Below are positions 33,225 through 44,268 of a DNA stretch of 64,000 nt, piece after piece. Made by a program: the position numbers and the translations under genes. The notes under the pieces were generated by a model. It was not told where the DNA came from, did no database searches, and worked only from the letters and a program-made list of their open reading frames with translations. The number at the start of each line of letters is the position of its first letter. Position 1 is the first letter of the stretch. This DNA comes from Mucidula mucida (taxonomy: Eukaryota; Basidiomycota; Agaricomycetes; Agaricales; Physalacriaceae): the NCBI GenBank assembly GCA_015501055.1, contig JADNYV010000143.1, forward strand, positions 1-64,000. The letters run 5' to 3'.

Positions 33225-34373
33225 TGGTAGGACAACAAATTCGAAGGCGCTAGTGCCAGTCAGGCCAGAGTCGTGGAAGTCGTGGAAGAAGACGAATCCT
33301 TCTTCGTTCACGGGTTCTAGATTCGCATAGACACGTACCGACTGATGGTCATGTTTTACTGTTAGTATCAGGAACTCGAATCAGATGCTGCAAAATTCAT
33401 AGTACAGGTAGTTCAAATAAATCACTACATCGTCAAACCTTGACCCGGAGAATCTGTGACAAATTTACACCGTAATCAAGAGGTTGAGTCGCGAAGAACA
33501 CTTCAGGATCCACCTGGAGCATCGCGGTGAGATAGTCCTTCTCGTACGCAGCTCTGACCCGGGTCATCAGGGTACGTATTCTGGCGCCTTCCACTACGCT
33601 AGCGAAGACTTGAACAAGAAGACCGCGAGAGAACTCGTGATACTACTCACTGGGGATGATTAGGCACTGGATACACCTTCACAGTACAGCCCTCAATCGG
33701 ACAACGTGCCGGATGCCAGTTGGCGCAGTGTGAACGATACCCAGACACTTTGGGGCATAGCGCGCGGCAGGCGGGTTCCGGGCATCTATACAATTTGGCA
33801 GGGATGCGGAACGCGGCGAGGCTGATGTTACGGGTTTCATCATCAACGTTGGGAAGAAAATGAGAGACAAGGGAGGTGCGTACTGCGTGTGTCTGATGTG
33901 CGCCTCGATTGCTTCTTTATTAGCCGAAGTACATGACATACAGTCAACACGGATCTGGGTATAGGGGCAGCAATAGAGCGTTCTATCACATCGACATATG
34001 AGAGGCTTGTATACGAATGAAGAAGTGGCGCATTCAAAGACTCACCGATTGTACATATCTTGTCCAATCGTGAGAGGTTTGGGCTGGCGATAGCTTCATG
34101 TCAGTCTTCGTACAACAAGCATAGGAGTGGCTGACTTGCATAGTTTGATGCGTAACGGGATATCATGATGCTGGCGATGTAGAAGGGAACTCTGCACTGT
34201 CAAGGTTGAGTTTATATGCATCTCACCACAAGGAAACCATTGGCTCGATTGGTCTTTTTTGGAGTCGGACAATGAATCGGTTCTGCCAGTGGCGCGTCTC
34301 CAGGTAAAATGGCCAATGCGACAAGAAAACCTTTGAAACAAACAGCGTTAGGCATTACCACCATCCATTGAAG
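33225..34373 (-). CDS. unidentified gene with a Cys/His-rich segment
   Basis: Minus-strand frames give, in order, a hydrophobic start (CFKGFLVALAILP, near 34330), then at about 33660-33850 a segment rich in Cys and His (YRCPEPACRALCPK, HCANWHPARCPIEGC) that looks zinc-binding, then EKDYLTAMLQVDPEVFFATQ (about 33460-33545) and a C-terminus with EEGFVFFHDFHDSGLTG near 33260-33330. Several introns are needed and I could not fix them all. No known family. Confidence 0.3.
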
Positions 34374-34839
34374 CGAATGGTCCGTTGCATCCTGTGCGCT
34401 TGCTACTTTCGTACAAAGGCGATGAAAAGAGACCCCAGGCCTGCTGGCCTATATGCTCATTGTGCTTGTTATCTAGCCTCCACCCATCCACTCATCCGAT
34501 TCCAACAAGCACGTCTTCGAAATTACCCTGTGGGATACTACCACGATCGTCGTTGAAGGATGAGCATGAGTTGACTGTTTCTTGGAGACACCGGTTTGAT
34601 TATCAGCTGAAGTTAACATGCAACATGTTTGTCGATACAGCTATCGTCGAGATGAAGACAAGATTCGCGCCTAGCTACGCATTCCGCATCCCCTTCTCGT
34701 GAACCCGGTCCGGCGTGCCATGAACATGAGACTATCGATGCAGCCTCACACATAAAAGCGTGACAGCCTATCGTGTATTAAAACATCATCACCACATTCC
34801 GCATACTTACGCAGAGCGCAATGATAGCCAAGTTGGGTA

Positions 34840-36150
34840 TGATGCCCACGAAGTCGATGAGGCAGCCTAAGTTGTGAGACTGAACATCAGCATCAATGAA
34901 CTCACCAAAAGAAGGTTCACCAGGGAAGACACCGCGTACGGTTGGAAGCGCAAATAGCCCAAAGGAAGCGTCACACTACATACACAAGTAATCAGTGTGT
35001 ACTAGTAAGTAATAAGCAAGCACAGAGCGCACCTATCCATCCCTTCAGAAAACTCTTTGAATGCAAAGACTTGCAGTATTGTCATGTACAACAGCGAAAG
35101 CGCGACCATTCCTAGTTCGGTTTTCGTCAATAGGTTACCATTGAAAGGGAGACGTCCAAACGCAAAATTCAAGATAAGATAATGCACGACGAGATGCCTC
35201 TTGAGGTGTATCGATGCAGCTAACCGCGTAGCTTGATTTGGTCTATTCAGATAATGATACCCACTCCACGTAACCCAGCTCCCAAACTGCAGCGTGAAGA
35301 TGCTTGTGCCCACAATGGGCATGGTTCTATTACTCCCGGTCTCCACGGCTGTGGCGAGAAAGTTTGTAAACTACCTATTGAAATGTAATCAGCCCAAGAA
35401 GCCAACATAGGCTCTGCACCTTGCTTACCAATTAAAGGGATACAGAACATCCTCAGCCTGTTCATGCCCTCCTCTGTTTACCCTACCACTCAATGTGGAC
35501 TGCTCTAGTTCCATGTCCCACGTCTGTTCGAAGCCATAGTCGAGGTACCCAACTTCGTCGGTTGTGAAGTTCAAGGCTGCTTTTGAAAAGTTGAACTAAC
35601 CGTTATTGTCTATGCCATCCCTACGAAGAGCATCCGCGGTGAGAGAAAAGGTCGTTTTACACAGTAAGTAGGATGCCCACCCGTTAAGGAAGAACGACAC
35701 GTCACGGTCCAGGTTACCGCATTTCCCTTTTGCGAACCCATACGATTCGCCACATAGGAATAACGACCAGCGAATCGCTACAGAGAACTTATAATAAGCT
35801 CTTGGAGAGTCGTAGCATCAAAATGATCAGAAACGCACGCAAAGTCGTAGCTGGCATAGTCCACTCTTTTATATTAAAGCTCCGCACCGCCAACGGCTCA
35901 TGCGCCCCCTTCTGCGTTGTGAGATTATGTATCCCAACGGCCATAGTAACCCCCAAGGCTAAATGCAGCGATGAACACCATAAGGAACAGACACCGTCGT
36001 CGGCGCATAAGGGCATTCTGCAAGCGCTGTAACCGAGGCCATCTCGTCGCCCTAGTAGGAAGCAGTGTATCGCGCTTCGGTTGAGGGTGGAGGTAGTCGT
36101 GGCTGTGTAGCGAGTCCACGCTGGTCGTGTGCGGAAGGTGCCTCTGTCAT
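34840..36150 (-). CDS. DUF4436-type membrane protein
   Basis: Minus-strand exons read, from the 5' end: a basic N-terminus with one membrane segment (CLFLMVFIAAFSLGGYYG, near 35950); FTTDEVGYLDYGFEQTWDMELE and DVLYPFNW (35440-35570); FTNFLATAVETGSNRTMPIVG (about 35310-35370); a membrane segment near VVHYLILNFAF; TKTELGMVALSLLYM; and the closing LFALPTVRGVFPGEP-x-LIDFVGIIPNLAIIALC (34850-34960). The YPF-x motif, the F-P-G-x-P-P-like loop and IDxVGxxPxL ending match fungal DUF4436 proteins as I know them. Function unknown. No in-frame ATG was found for the N-terminal segment, so a start exon or an indel is unresolved. Confidence 0.55.
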
Positions 36151-36639
36151 AGTAAATCAGTTAGCGAACTGTTCATTACGAACATGAGAAAGTTTCTATA
36201 AAAGTGCGTTGGAGCGAAACCTGGAGCATTCGTTCATAGCATAGGACATGCAGAAGACGAAACGTCCAACTGACCAACAGATACACGGGACGCTGTAATG
36301 CTGCCCGAAATAGGATCGAAGATGGATGACCATCTTGCGGTCCGTGGGTCCTGCTTGTCGTTAATTGAACTTCCGAAGACCAGCACGGGAGCTTTGGGGC
36401 GTTTGATCCACTCGTTGGTGTACCACTGGAGAGTCGCTATTCGCGTCCGCTTGTGCCGGAGTACAAGGCTTGAAAGTGCAGAGACACGATACACGTCATG
36501 TAGGTCCGTTTTCGAAGTGTGTATTGATACGTCCAATAAGATACAAACCATGTCAAAACTATCTGTTCCTCAGCATACGAAAGGTTAATGGCAATCAATT
36601 CGCTTACTGTAATCTGATGTCACCCGCTTGCACCCACTT
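36151..36639. other. no resolved gene
   Basis: Long ORFs on both strands (36234-36551 minus, 36298-36588 plus) overlap. Neither has a recognised domain. Confidence 0.3.
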
Positions 36640-37790
36640 GATGCTGTTGAAAATTACTCTTCTCAAATACCTCCAAGAAGCGCACAAGCAGGTCCAAGGA
36701 GGCGGTCAACATTACTGAAGTAGACTTCGATAGGCGGCCGTTCCCAAACCTACCTCGTTGTCTTGCTTGTCAGCTCTGCCGTCTCAGAGGACGCAAACTC
36801 CTGTTTTCCTTACAGTGGGTAATCTTCCATATCAACGCATTCTCACTAGAGACGCGTTGGGCCTTTCCGGTTGACGAATGTGGTAGCCATGGGCGTGAGC
36901 AATACTGGTCGGATGATTCGTTCCCAGATGCCGTCGAATGACTTTGGTCATCTGTGAACGATATTAGTAGCTGCAGAGAGAGCTTGGAGTTCGCTATGGC
37001 TCAGTACCTGCATATCTTTGATAAGGACGCGAAGCCGCAAGAGGAAAAGAGAAAACTTACCTCATCAACTCGGATCGTTAATACCCATCGTTGTACAAGG
37101 CGTTCAGAGTGGCACTCGGTGGAGAAGCAGTCATCCAGCATGACGGCTCTCCTTTGCTGTTCACGCTTTTTTCGATACAGAGCTTGTTCGTTGAAACCAA
37201 AATTACATTCCGGGATGTCGAACAGGTAAGCGCGCAGTTAAATGTGGCCCGTCGACGCGATAAGTATTTCCCGATGGCTGCAGTATGGAAAACTTGAAGG
37301 GTATCGCGGACATTTGGCGAGTAGCTCGTGGAATAGAGATGACGCGAATAGAACCACACTTAAACCGGGACAATCGCATACTTGGCGACTATAAGTTGTT
37401 GATCCGGGGGAGAAAAAGACTCGAACACCGCTGTTCGACAAGACCTAAATCCGGAAGATGACTGCCTGGGATATTGGTAAAATGCCTTTTGGGGCACCCA
37501 CTTGGAGTCACTTGGAGTCCGTGTGATACCGGACCTCCCATTTTCTAATTGGATACAAAGCACCTAAGAATGGGGGTTTTTCGTTGGGAAAAAAGCGAGC
37601 AGTTTGAGAGATGGGACGTACACGGAGATCATGAGAGTAGGAGGGCAAGTCGCCGATCGTTTACTCATCGTTCCGGGCCTTGCTTCCGACCACCATCATA
37701 CACAAAAGCCAGCTATCAATATAGTGTCATGCCGTCCATTTTCTGGGATGATGATTCCGCTTCTGAGGACATAGTCCGTTTACGGACGGT
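36640..37790 (+). repeat. 1.15-kb dispersed repeat R, left copy
   Basis: Shares ordered blocks with the reverse complement of 56290-57400: GAAGCGCACAAGCAG, CATGGGCGTGAGCAAT, CAGGTAAGCGCG, AATCCGGAAGATG, GGCACCCACTTGGAGT, GATCATGAGAGTAGGAGGGC. Coding-like in both copies (QEAHKQxQGGGQH; RDHESRRASR) but interrupted. Probably a decayed gene family or an uncharacterised element. Confidence 0.6.
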
Positions 37791-38527
37791 AAGTCCGCTT
37801 TGGCCAAAAAATTCAATCAGTGTTCGTTATTAAAGGTCTTTCTAGAGTACTCACAACCGCACAAACTGCGTATCTTGTGCGTGCACGCCAGCCCTTCTCG
37901 TTGTATTGCTCCCATGACAGTTTTCTCTACAGATGATACACGAGACCGATACACATTGTCGTATGCAATGATGCCTATCACGACTTCGCAGTTCGTGTGG
38001 CGACCAATGTAGACGTCGCTACTCATGGAGACCGGACGTCGCCTCATGTCCGTCCCTCGGATGTGCCATCTTTACCGCACACTTTCCTCTTGCCTGGCTA
38101 TTTTCACCTAACAGCACTCACGATAATCCGACGGCAGCCCCATTATATGGCCCACGGGTCACCCCGTACTCGGCCACCTCGAGGATGAGTATCTGGATCA
38201 CTAATACTGCTTAAGACTAAGCGGGCTGACTGATCTCCTGCCAGGATGCTGACGAGGCCCCAGACCACCTACCCTGGAGTATCCGCTCACGCCGAGAGCA
38301 ACTAACACCCTCATCCGTCCATCTGCCTCCCAAAACCGTCCAGCCCAACTTGCCAGCCAGAGATCGACATCCCACCATTTCCTTCTGCCCGAAAAGCAAC
38401 GTATACTAGCGCTCCTCCGCAGTCCGTCCCCAATTTAGTTCTCCAAATTTGCGCCAATGCCCGCCCGCGTGCACTGGTCTACATATACCTACACCCTCTT
38501 CCCCACTTTCGCGTCCTCAAATTGGCA
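37791..38527 (+). other. intergenic
   Basis: No supported gene. CT-rich before the ATG at 38528. Confidence 0.4.
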
Positions 38528-39097
38528 ATGCCTTTCACAGAGTTCATCACGCTCGTGCACGCAACGGACAGCACCTTTCCCTCCCTATCCTCATTCTACC
38601 GCACGTGGTGGACGCGTCAATCCTCGCGCTCTGCATATCCGTTCACGTTCTACACCGACGTGACGATGCCGAACATTGTCTACCTCATTTCTGGGTGGCA
38701 CTCATCGGAGGAATACACGGAATGGTGTAACAGCGAGGACCGTCGGCGGCTCATACAGGCGCTACCGGATGTAGTCGCCATATCGCGCAATGTCTTGTTG
38801 AATATGGGTTTTGACACTATCCCGCGCGCGGCCCGCGGATTGATCTGCGTGAGCGTGGTGACTGTAGACGCGACGGAAGCTGGCGATGGCGATGGCGTCT
38901 GGGCATTTTCCGGGATGGAAAGGTCACTCGGAGTGCGGTGGACGGGATGTGGGGAGGACGTCCGGTCTCCGTCGACGCTATATCGGTTCACGATGTATGA
39001 TGTTGATGTGACTGAAGAGAGTATTTTAGGGAGATATCAGCGTGATGCTGTGATATTGATGAGACGTGTTGGGGTACCGGCGGCGAACGACGGTTGA
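38528..39097 (+). CDS. intronless protein, possibly dimeric alpha/beta barrel type
   Basis: A single open frame from ATG 38528 (MPFTEFITLVHATD) gives 190 residues. The pattern (short N-terminal helix, YLISGWHSSEEYTEWCNSEDRR, later ILGRYQRDAVILMRRVG) is reminiscent of fungal antibiotic-biosynthesis-monooxygenase-like small proteins, in which W-x(n)-H/E-x-W segments pack in a ferredoxin-like fold. This is a weak inference; no cofactor or catalytic residue can be named. GC-rich and well-behaved codon use compared with the flanks support a real gene. Confidence 0.5.
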   Translation: MPFTEFITLVHATDSTFPSLSSFYRTWWTRQSSRSAYPFTFYTDVTMPNIVYLISGWHSSEEYTEWCNSEDRRRLIQALPDVVAISRNVLLNMGFDTIPRAARGLICVSVVTVDATEAGDGDGVWAFSGMERSLGVRWTGCGEDVRSPSTLYRFTMYDVDVTEESILGRYQRDAVILMRRVGVPAANDG

Positions 39098-39370
39098 TTG
39101 AGGTTATAAAGCTTTGTCTTGAACAGAGACTGGTTGTTGGTGTAATATTTAAGGTTGGTCAATGGTATATTTATATAGGTTGTTGGATCCTGACAACCTT
39201 TTCTTCTAGTTCTACTGGGGATATACCTTTTCAGCGTTTTGGAACATCCGTCATTTCGATAATGTCTGCTGCGTTGAACGTTGAGTGTTTAATTCAGATT
39301 AAGTACACAGGAACACAAGCATGATAGAAATGCATGCCAAAAACTAGCATTTATGCAAGCCAACCTCTTT

Positions 39371-40847
39371 TCAGACGACCTCCATACCACCCCATTCAAG
39401 CACTCGGAAGAGCTCAGAATCTTCCTGTCGTTCGCGTGGTTCTACACCCACGACATCCCTCCAGAAATCGACATCCTCAAGCGCCCGCTGTCGAGCACCG
39501 TGCCAACGATCCAACTCATCTGAAGCGACTTTCCTGAAAACCATAAACACGCGTGTGACAACGTCTGGAATCGGATTGACGTCCATTGGCGCGGCGCGGC
39601 CATAAGCAGCCTGCGGAACAAAGCGCAGCGCGACGTGTTCATGCTTCAGCAGATCGGGTAGCCAATACCTAAAGATACAGTCAGTTATTTGACGGAGGGG
39701 AAAAGGAGGCTCTCTCACGTTATAAAGGAAGTCCTCGCTTCAATATCTAATCCCAATGCCTTCAAAGCGCGATCCAGATACGGCGTGATCTTCGGTACGC
39801 CTAGGACCACACTGTCCAAATTGTCGAACGAGCAGCTCATGGGGCGAAAGATCTCGACCGGTGCTATATCACTGGGCGAGGATGGTGGTGTTAACTCCAA
39901 TGGCGCCGACGGGATCGTTCTGATAACTCACAGGCATCAGTCCATACAAAAGCTGACAAGCAAAACAAACTCACAGAGCCTCCCAGAAGAGATAGCTGAC
40001 GTCGAGACCTGTGTTGGTCTCCGTCATAGTGCCATCTGAGTGCGTTCTGACGTTCCAAAGGATTGTCTCGTGAATGGATCCAGACGTTCGCTTCGTTGGG
40101 ACGACAGGATACACAACGGAGAAGCGCCAGTCGTGGATGAGGGATAACCGGACACTGGCATCGATCTCGACGGGACTGCGAAGGTAAATCACAGGTTTTC
40201 CACCCTTCAACCGGAGAACCATATGAATTGTAGAGTCTGTCCGGATGTTATAACCCGCGAGCGTGCGCTCGTCGTCTAATTGCGTCCCGGCAAATATCAT
40301 CCTCTGTTGGTCGAGAGGTATGCCCTCCTTCTCGACGATCAGGTCCTTGAGCGTGACGACTGGGATATCCAGAGTGGGGAGTGTGATATCCAAAATTTTC
40401 CCTGTTATGGTCTTCACAAAGATCTGTATGGCTATAACGCAGTCCGTCATCAGCCACGGTGGAACATAGGACGATTCGGCTTCCGCACGTACCATCACTC
40501 AAATCATCCTCCACAAGTTGTAGCAGACCACCAGCAGCCAACCCGATCGATGAGAGTGTTTCCCAGTTCTCGAGCCTTATGCCATCTAGCATCATACGCT
40601 GCCGACTGAAAGCGATTCCGTGGCGGCCTTGTATCATAATCTTAATGTAGCCAATCGATGCGTCGGAATGTGTTGTAAGCTCCTCCACAGCCTGGCGCGA
40701 GGGTATGTGAACGAAAAAGCGCACCGATGGAGGTGGCGGAGGTGGCGGTGAGAAATCCTCGAGTTGTGAATAAGCTGGTGCAGAACAGCTGTAACCTAGA
40801 TGATCTGCACTGTGAATTCCAGAGAAAGTTAGCCATCGATGGCACAC
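39371..40847 (-). CDS. tandem ubiquitin-like/KPVIYL-domain fusion, copy U1
   Basis: Reads, from the 5' end: a divergent ubiquitin-like domain ([16 protein letters not shown] to GGLLQLVED, 40525-40740); an intron; a second domain very close to ubiquitin ([50 protein letters not shown], 40200-40430); and immediately after the diglycine [12 protein letters not shown]. The last part has [12 protein letters not shown] (about 40000), [42 protein letters not shown], [13 protein letters not shown] and [13 protein letters not shown]. The KPVIYL...YLFWE...YWLP...RVFM set resembles a family I know from Firmicutes and Bacteroidetes. Start codon unresolved (upstream exon likely). Role unknown. Confidence 0.75.
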
Positions 40848-41199
40848 GCACCAGTAGTCCTTTGGGGCGCAGGAACTCCTGTTTCTGCTACGTTGATAGC
40901 CCGAATCTTACCAGGACGCCGTATTCCTGCAGCAGGTGTTACTTGACTCGCTGGTTGCGAGTAGGATGGCTTTGGTTTGAACATGGTTAGCGAAAGACCT
41001 GATTATCACCGACGTGTGAAGGTAAGGATGTGGCGTGGGACCTAGCCTGGAAGCAAGTCTTCCAATAAGGCAAGCCTGAACCAACCTAAGGATTCTATAG
41101 TCACAAATATAAGTACTGTATACAGCAGCTTTCCCCTCAGTTTGACATGGTAAAATGTTGAATGACTGAGCTGCATAGAATAACGAGCACTCCTCCACC

Positions 41200-42130
41200 C
41201 GGATCCGTTTTCAGACAACTTCCAAACCACCCCATTCAAGAACCCGAAAGAGAGCAGCATCTTCCTGTCGTTCACGCATTTCTACACCGACGACTTTCCT
41301 CCAGAAATCGACATCCTCAAGCGCCCGCCGTCGAGCACCTTCCCAGCGATCCAACTCGTCTGACTCGACGTTCCTAAACACCATGAACACCCACGTAACT
41401 ACGTCTGGCATGGGTGTAACATCCATCGGTGCGGCGCGACTATAAGCAGCCTGGGGAACGAAGCGCAGCGCAACGTGTTCGTGTTTTAGAAGAGCAGGGA
41501 GCCAGTATCTATGGGATAGCAGTTAGACGATGTGATTGCTGAGCATAGAGGCGCGGTCACGTTATAAAGGACGTCCTCGCTTCAATATCTAATCCCAATG
41601 CCTTCAAAGCGCGATCCAGATACGGCGTGATCTTTGGCACGTCCAGGACAACACTGTCCGAATCGTCAAACGAGCAGTTCATAGGGCGAAAGATCTCGGC
41701 AGGCGCTGTAGCACTGGGCGAGGATGGTGGTGTTAACTCCATTGGCGCAGACGGTACTGTTATGATATTTCACAGATATCAGTGTTCAGAAATGTCGGCA
41801 AGTAAAACAGACGCACAAAGCCTCCCAGAATAGATAGCTGACGTCGAGACCTGTATTTGTCCCCGTCATAGTGCCATTTGAATGTGTTCTGACGTTCCAA
41901 ACAATACTCTCGTGGATTGGTCCGGTTGTTCGCTTCGTTGGGACGACAGGATACACAACGGAGAAGCGCCAGTTGTGGATGAGGGATAACCGGACACTAG
42001 CATTGATCTCAACAGGACTGCGTAGGTAAATGACAGGTTTTTGTCCCCCCAGCCGTAGAACCAGATGAAGTGTAGAGTTGTTCTGTATATTGTAATCCGC
42101 GAGCCTCGTCCTCTAATTCCTTTCCGCCAT
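41200..42130 (-). pseudogene. 5'-truncated copy of the Ubl/KPVIYL family, U2
   Basis: The C-terminal part is preserved ([67 protein letters not shown]). In the ubiquitin-like domain the frame shifts at about 42105 and homology ends near 42130, where unrelated sequence begins. The first domain is missing. It lies directly behind U1 in the same orientation, a tandem duplication. Confidence 0.75.
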
Positions 42131-42339
42131 AAATTGAGGTTGACCAAGCCAACATGGAGGAGCTGGACGAGGAGAGGCCTCGTAAGCGCCGACGCACAAC
42201 AGGCAGGAAGTAGACGAGCCATCAGCAATGATCGCTCATCAACGTCATGAGCAACATGTTTTCCCTTTTCAGTTTCTTTCATTCTATCTCTTTTAATATC
42301 TCTTTTTCCAGTCCATCTCATCTCTCTCTCTCTATCTCA

Positions 42340-42802
42340 TATCTTTGTAGAGATCACCACGAGTCGGGCGAATCCGCGAGTAACTCGTGATTCAGCTCGC
42401 CTCGGGCATCTCGGTGATCGGATTCGACCCGACTCGCGAGCCTAAGAAACTCGAGTCTGCCAAGAGTCTCGCACACAGGTTTCAGAACATCCCGACTCGC
42501 GGCGAGTACTCGCCCATTCGTCTACTTATGTTCTTCTATGCAATCCGCTGACATGTCTACCTACATTATGCCTTCTCATATGCCTTATACTTAGAAATAT
42601 CAATTGTTTTATGATTTTTTACTATGTATCGTAAGATTCGGCGAGTACTCGCTGAACTCGTGTGACTCGACTCGTTCGAACTCGAGTCACTAAGACTCGA
42701 GTCACATGACGAGTGATGAACACTAGTTTAGGGTCACGAGTACTTGCCCGGCGAGTGCCGAGTCAACTCGAGTAAGTACTCGTGGTGCTCTCTATATCTT
42801 TG
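42340..42802. mobile_element. hAT-type MITE with 8-bp target duplication
   Basis: Element 42348-42794 (447 bp), flanked by TATCTTTG at 42340-42347 and 42795-42802. Ends TAGAGATCACCACGAG and the complement of TAGAGAGCACCACGAG form terminal inverted repeats. The subterminal parts are packed with CGAGTACTCG and ACTCGAGT palindromes, as in hAT transposase-binding regions. No coding capacity. Confidence 0.82.
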
Positions 42803-42942
42803 TAGCATTTGGGTATCTTCAGACAGATTCTGACGACTACTCCAAGGCACGCCGCCTTTTCCAACATCATGTTTATGATTTTACTCACTTCAGATTACTT
42901 TTACACTTAAATTACTACGTTCTCAAGTACCGTCAAGTACTT

Positions 42943-43545
42943 TTACTTACTTACGTACTTATAATAGATCAGGGTGTACATACATAGTTCCATGGACATA
43001 GGCCATAGCTGGCCTGACACCCATGTTAAATGGAATTCATCATCATCATCATTCCACCATAAATCAACCTCTATTGGTTGAGAGGTATGCCCTCTATCCT
43101 GTGCACCAGGTTCTTGAGTGTAATCACCGGAATTGAACTCTGGGGGATTCTTAAGGAGATTGTTTTCCCTGTAAGCGTCTTGATAGCAATATCTATTGGT
43201 AGCTTGGAAGCTGCGGCTCAATCATACACAAAGTCCAAGGGAGACAAAAAACAAAAAGGATGCACTATGGTTATTGTTTTTCACCAGCTGAAGCAGGCCT
43301 TCATTGCGCAAGCCAATAGAATGAATAGTGTCTGTGTCATGTAGCTCCTTGCCATTTAACAGCATGTATTGTCGTTCAAAGGCAATTGATTCGTCTTCTT
43401 GCACTAGAATTTTGACAAAGCCAATTGATGCATCGGCAGGGGTAGTGAGCGCGATCACGGTTTGGCAAGAGGGAATATCAACAAAAAACTCAACCAGCAG
43501 AAGGTCTTCTCCACTACTATCTGTACCGGTGGTCCGGATAATCAC
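42943..43545 (-). pseudogene. fragment of Ubl/KPVIYL family, U4
   Basis: Minus strand: first ubiquitin-like domain ([18 protein letters not shown] to NEGLLQLV, 43270-43500), then the start of the second (AIKTLTGKTISLRI, ITLKNLVHRIEGIPLNQ) with an in-frame TAG, ending about 43020. It lacks the KPVIYL part. An inverted copy of its 5' end lies at about 43990-44268. Confidence 0.7.
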
Positions 43546-44268
43546 CTAGAAGCGGTTAAAGTGAGGATAAGTCCCAGAATACAGCATTTCCCGGCCTTGA
43601 TGATTTAAGAATCTAAATCAGATACCTTTTTTACATCTCTGAGCGAAGCAGTGAGAAAATAGACGGATGGGAGGTATATGAAAACTGCGACGCAAGCATC
43701 AAAACTCACTGATCAGATCAGTGTTTGGGGTATTTCAGGCACTGGAGGTTCCCAGAAAGTCTGGGAAAGCTGTAGTACATAAATATACCATGTATGTAGT
43801 AGTCTAGCCTAACTTCTAACAACTTAGAGGAGTGACGAAGCTTTATACCTCAAAATGAGTGGTCAAAGCGTGATGTAATAGTGTGACACTTGACTTGGTA
43901 AATAATCACGCTCTGACAGTCGGGAGGCATCAATAGCTTCGTCTGTGTTTTCTCTGTTGAAGAATGATAACCATTCAGTGTATTGAGCATGGATCTATGC
44001 ACTATAGCTTTTCCAGACTTTCTGGGAACCTCCAGCGCCTGAAATACCCCAAACACTGATCTGATCAGTGAGTTTTGATGCTCGCGTTGCAGTTTTCATA
44101 TACCTCCCATCCATCTATTTTCTCACTGCTTCGCTCAGAGATGTAAAAAAGGTATCTGATTTAGATTCTTAAATCATCAAGGCCGGGAAATGCTGTATTC
44201 TGGGACTTATCCTCACTTTAACCGCTTCTAGGTGATTATCCGGACCACTGGTATGGATAGTAGCGCTG
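43512..44268. repeat. large inverted duplication
   Basis: Arms 43512-43785 and 43990-44268 are near-identical inverted copies (about 270 bp) with a spacer of about 205 bp. The arms hold the promoter and first codons of fragment U4, duplicated head to head. Palindromic TGATCAGATCAG and CCCAGAAAGTCTGGG lie within each arm. Confidence 0.8.

Noticed and set aside
42348..42794. Subtelomeric or centromeric satellite from repeated CGAGTACTCG
   Set aside because: The block has terminal inverted repeats and an 8-bp target duplication, so it is a single hAT MITE.
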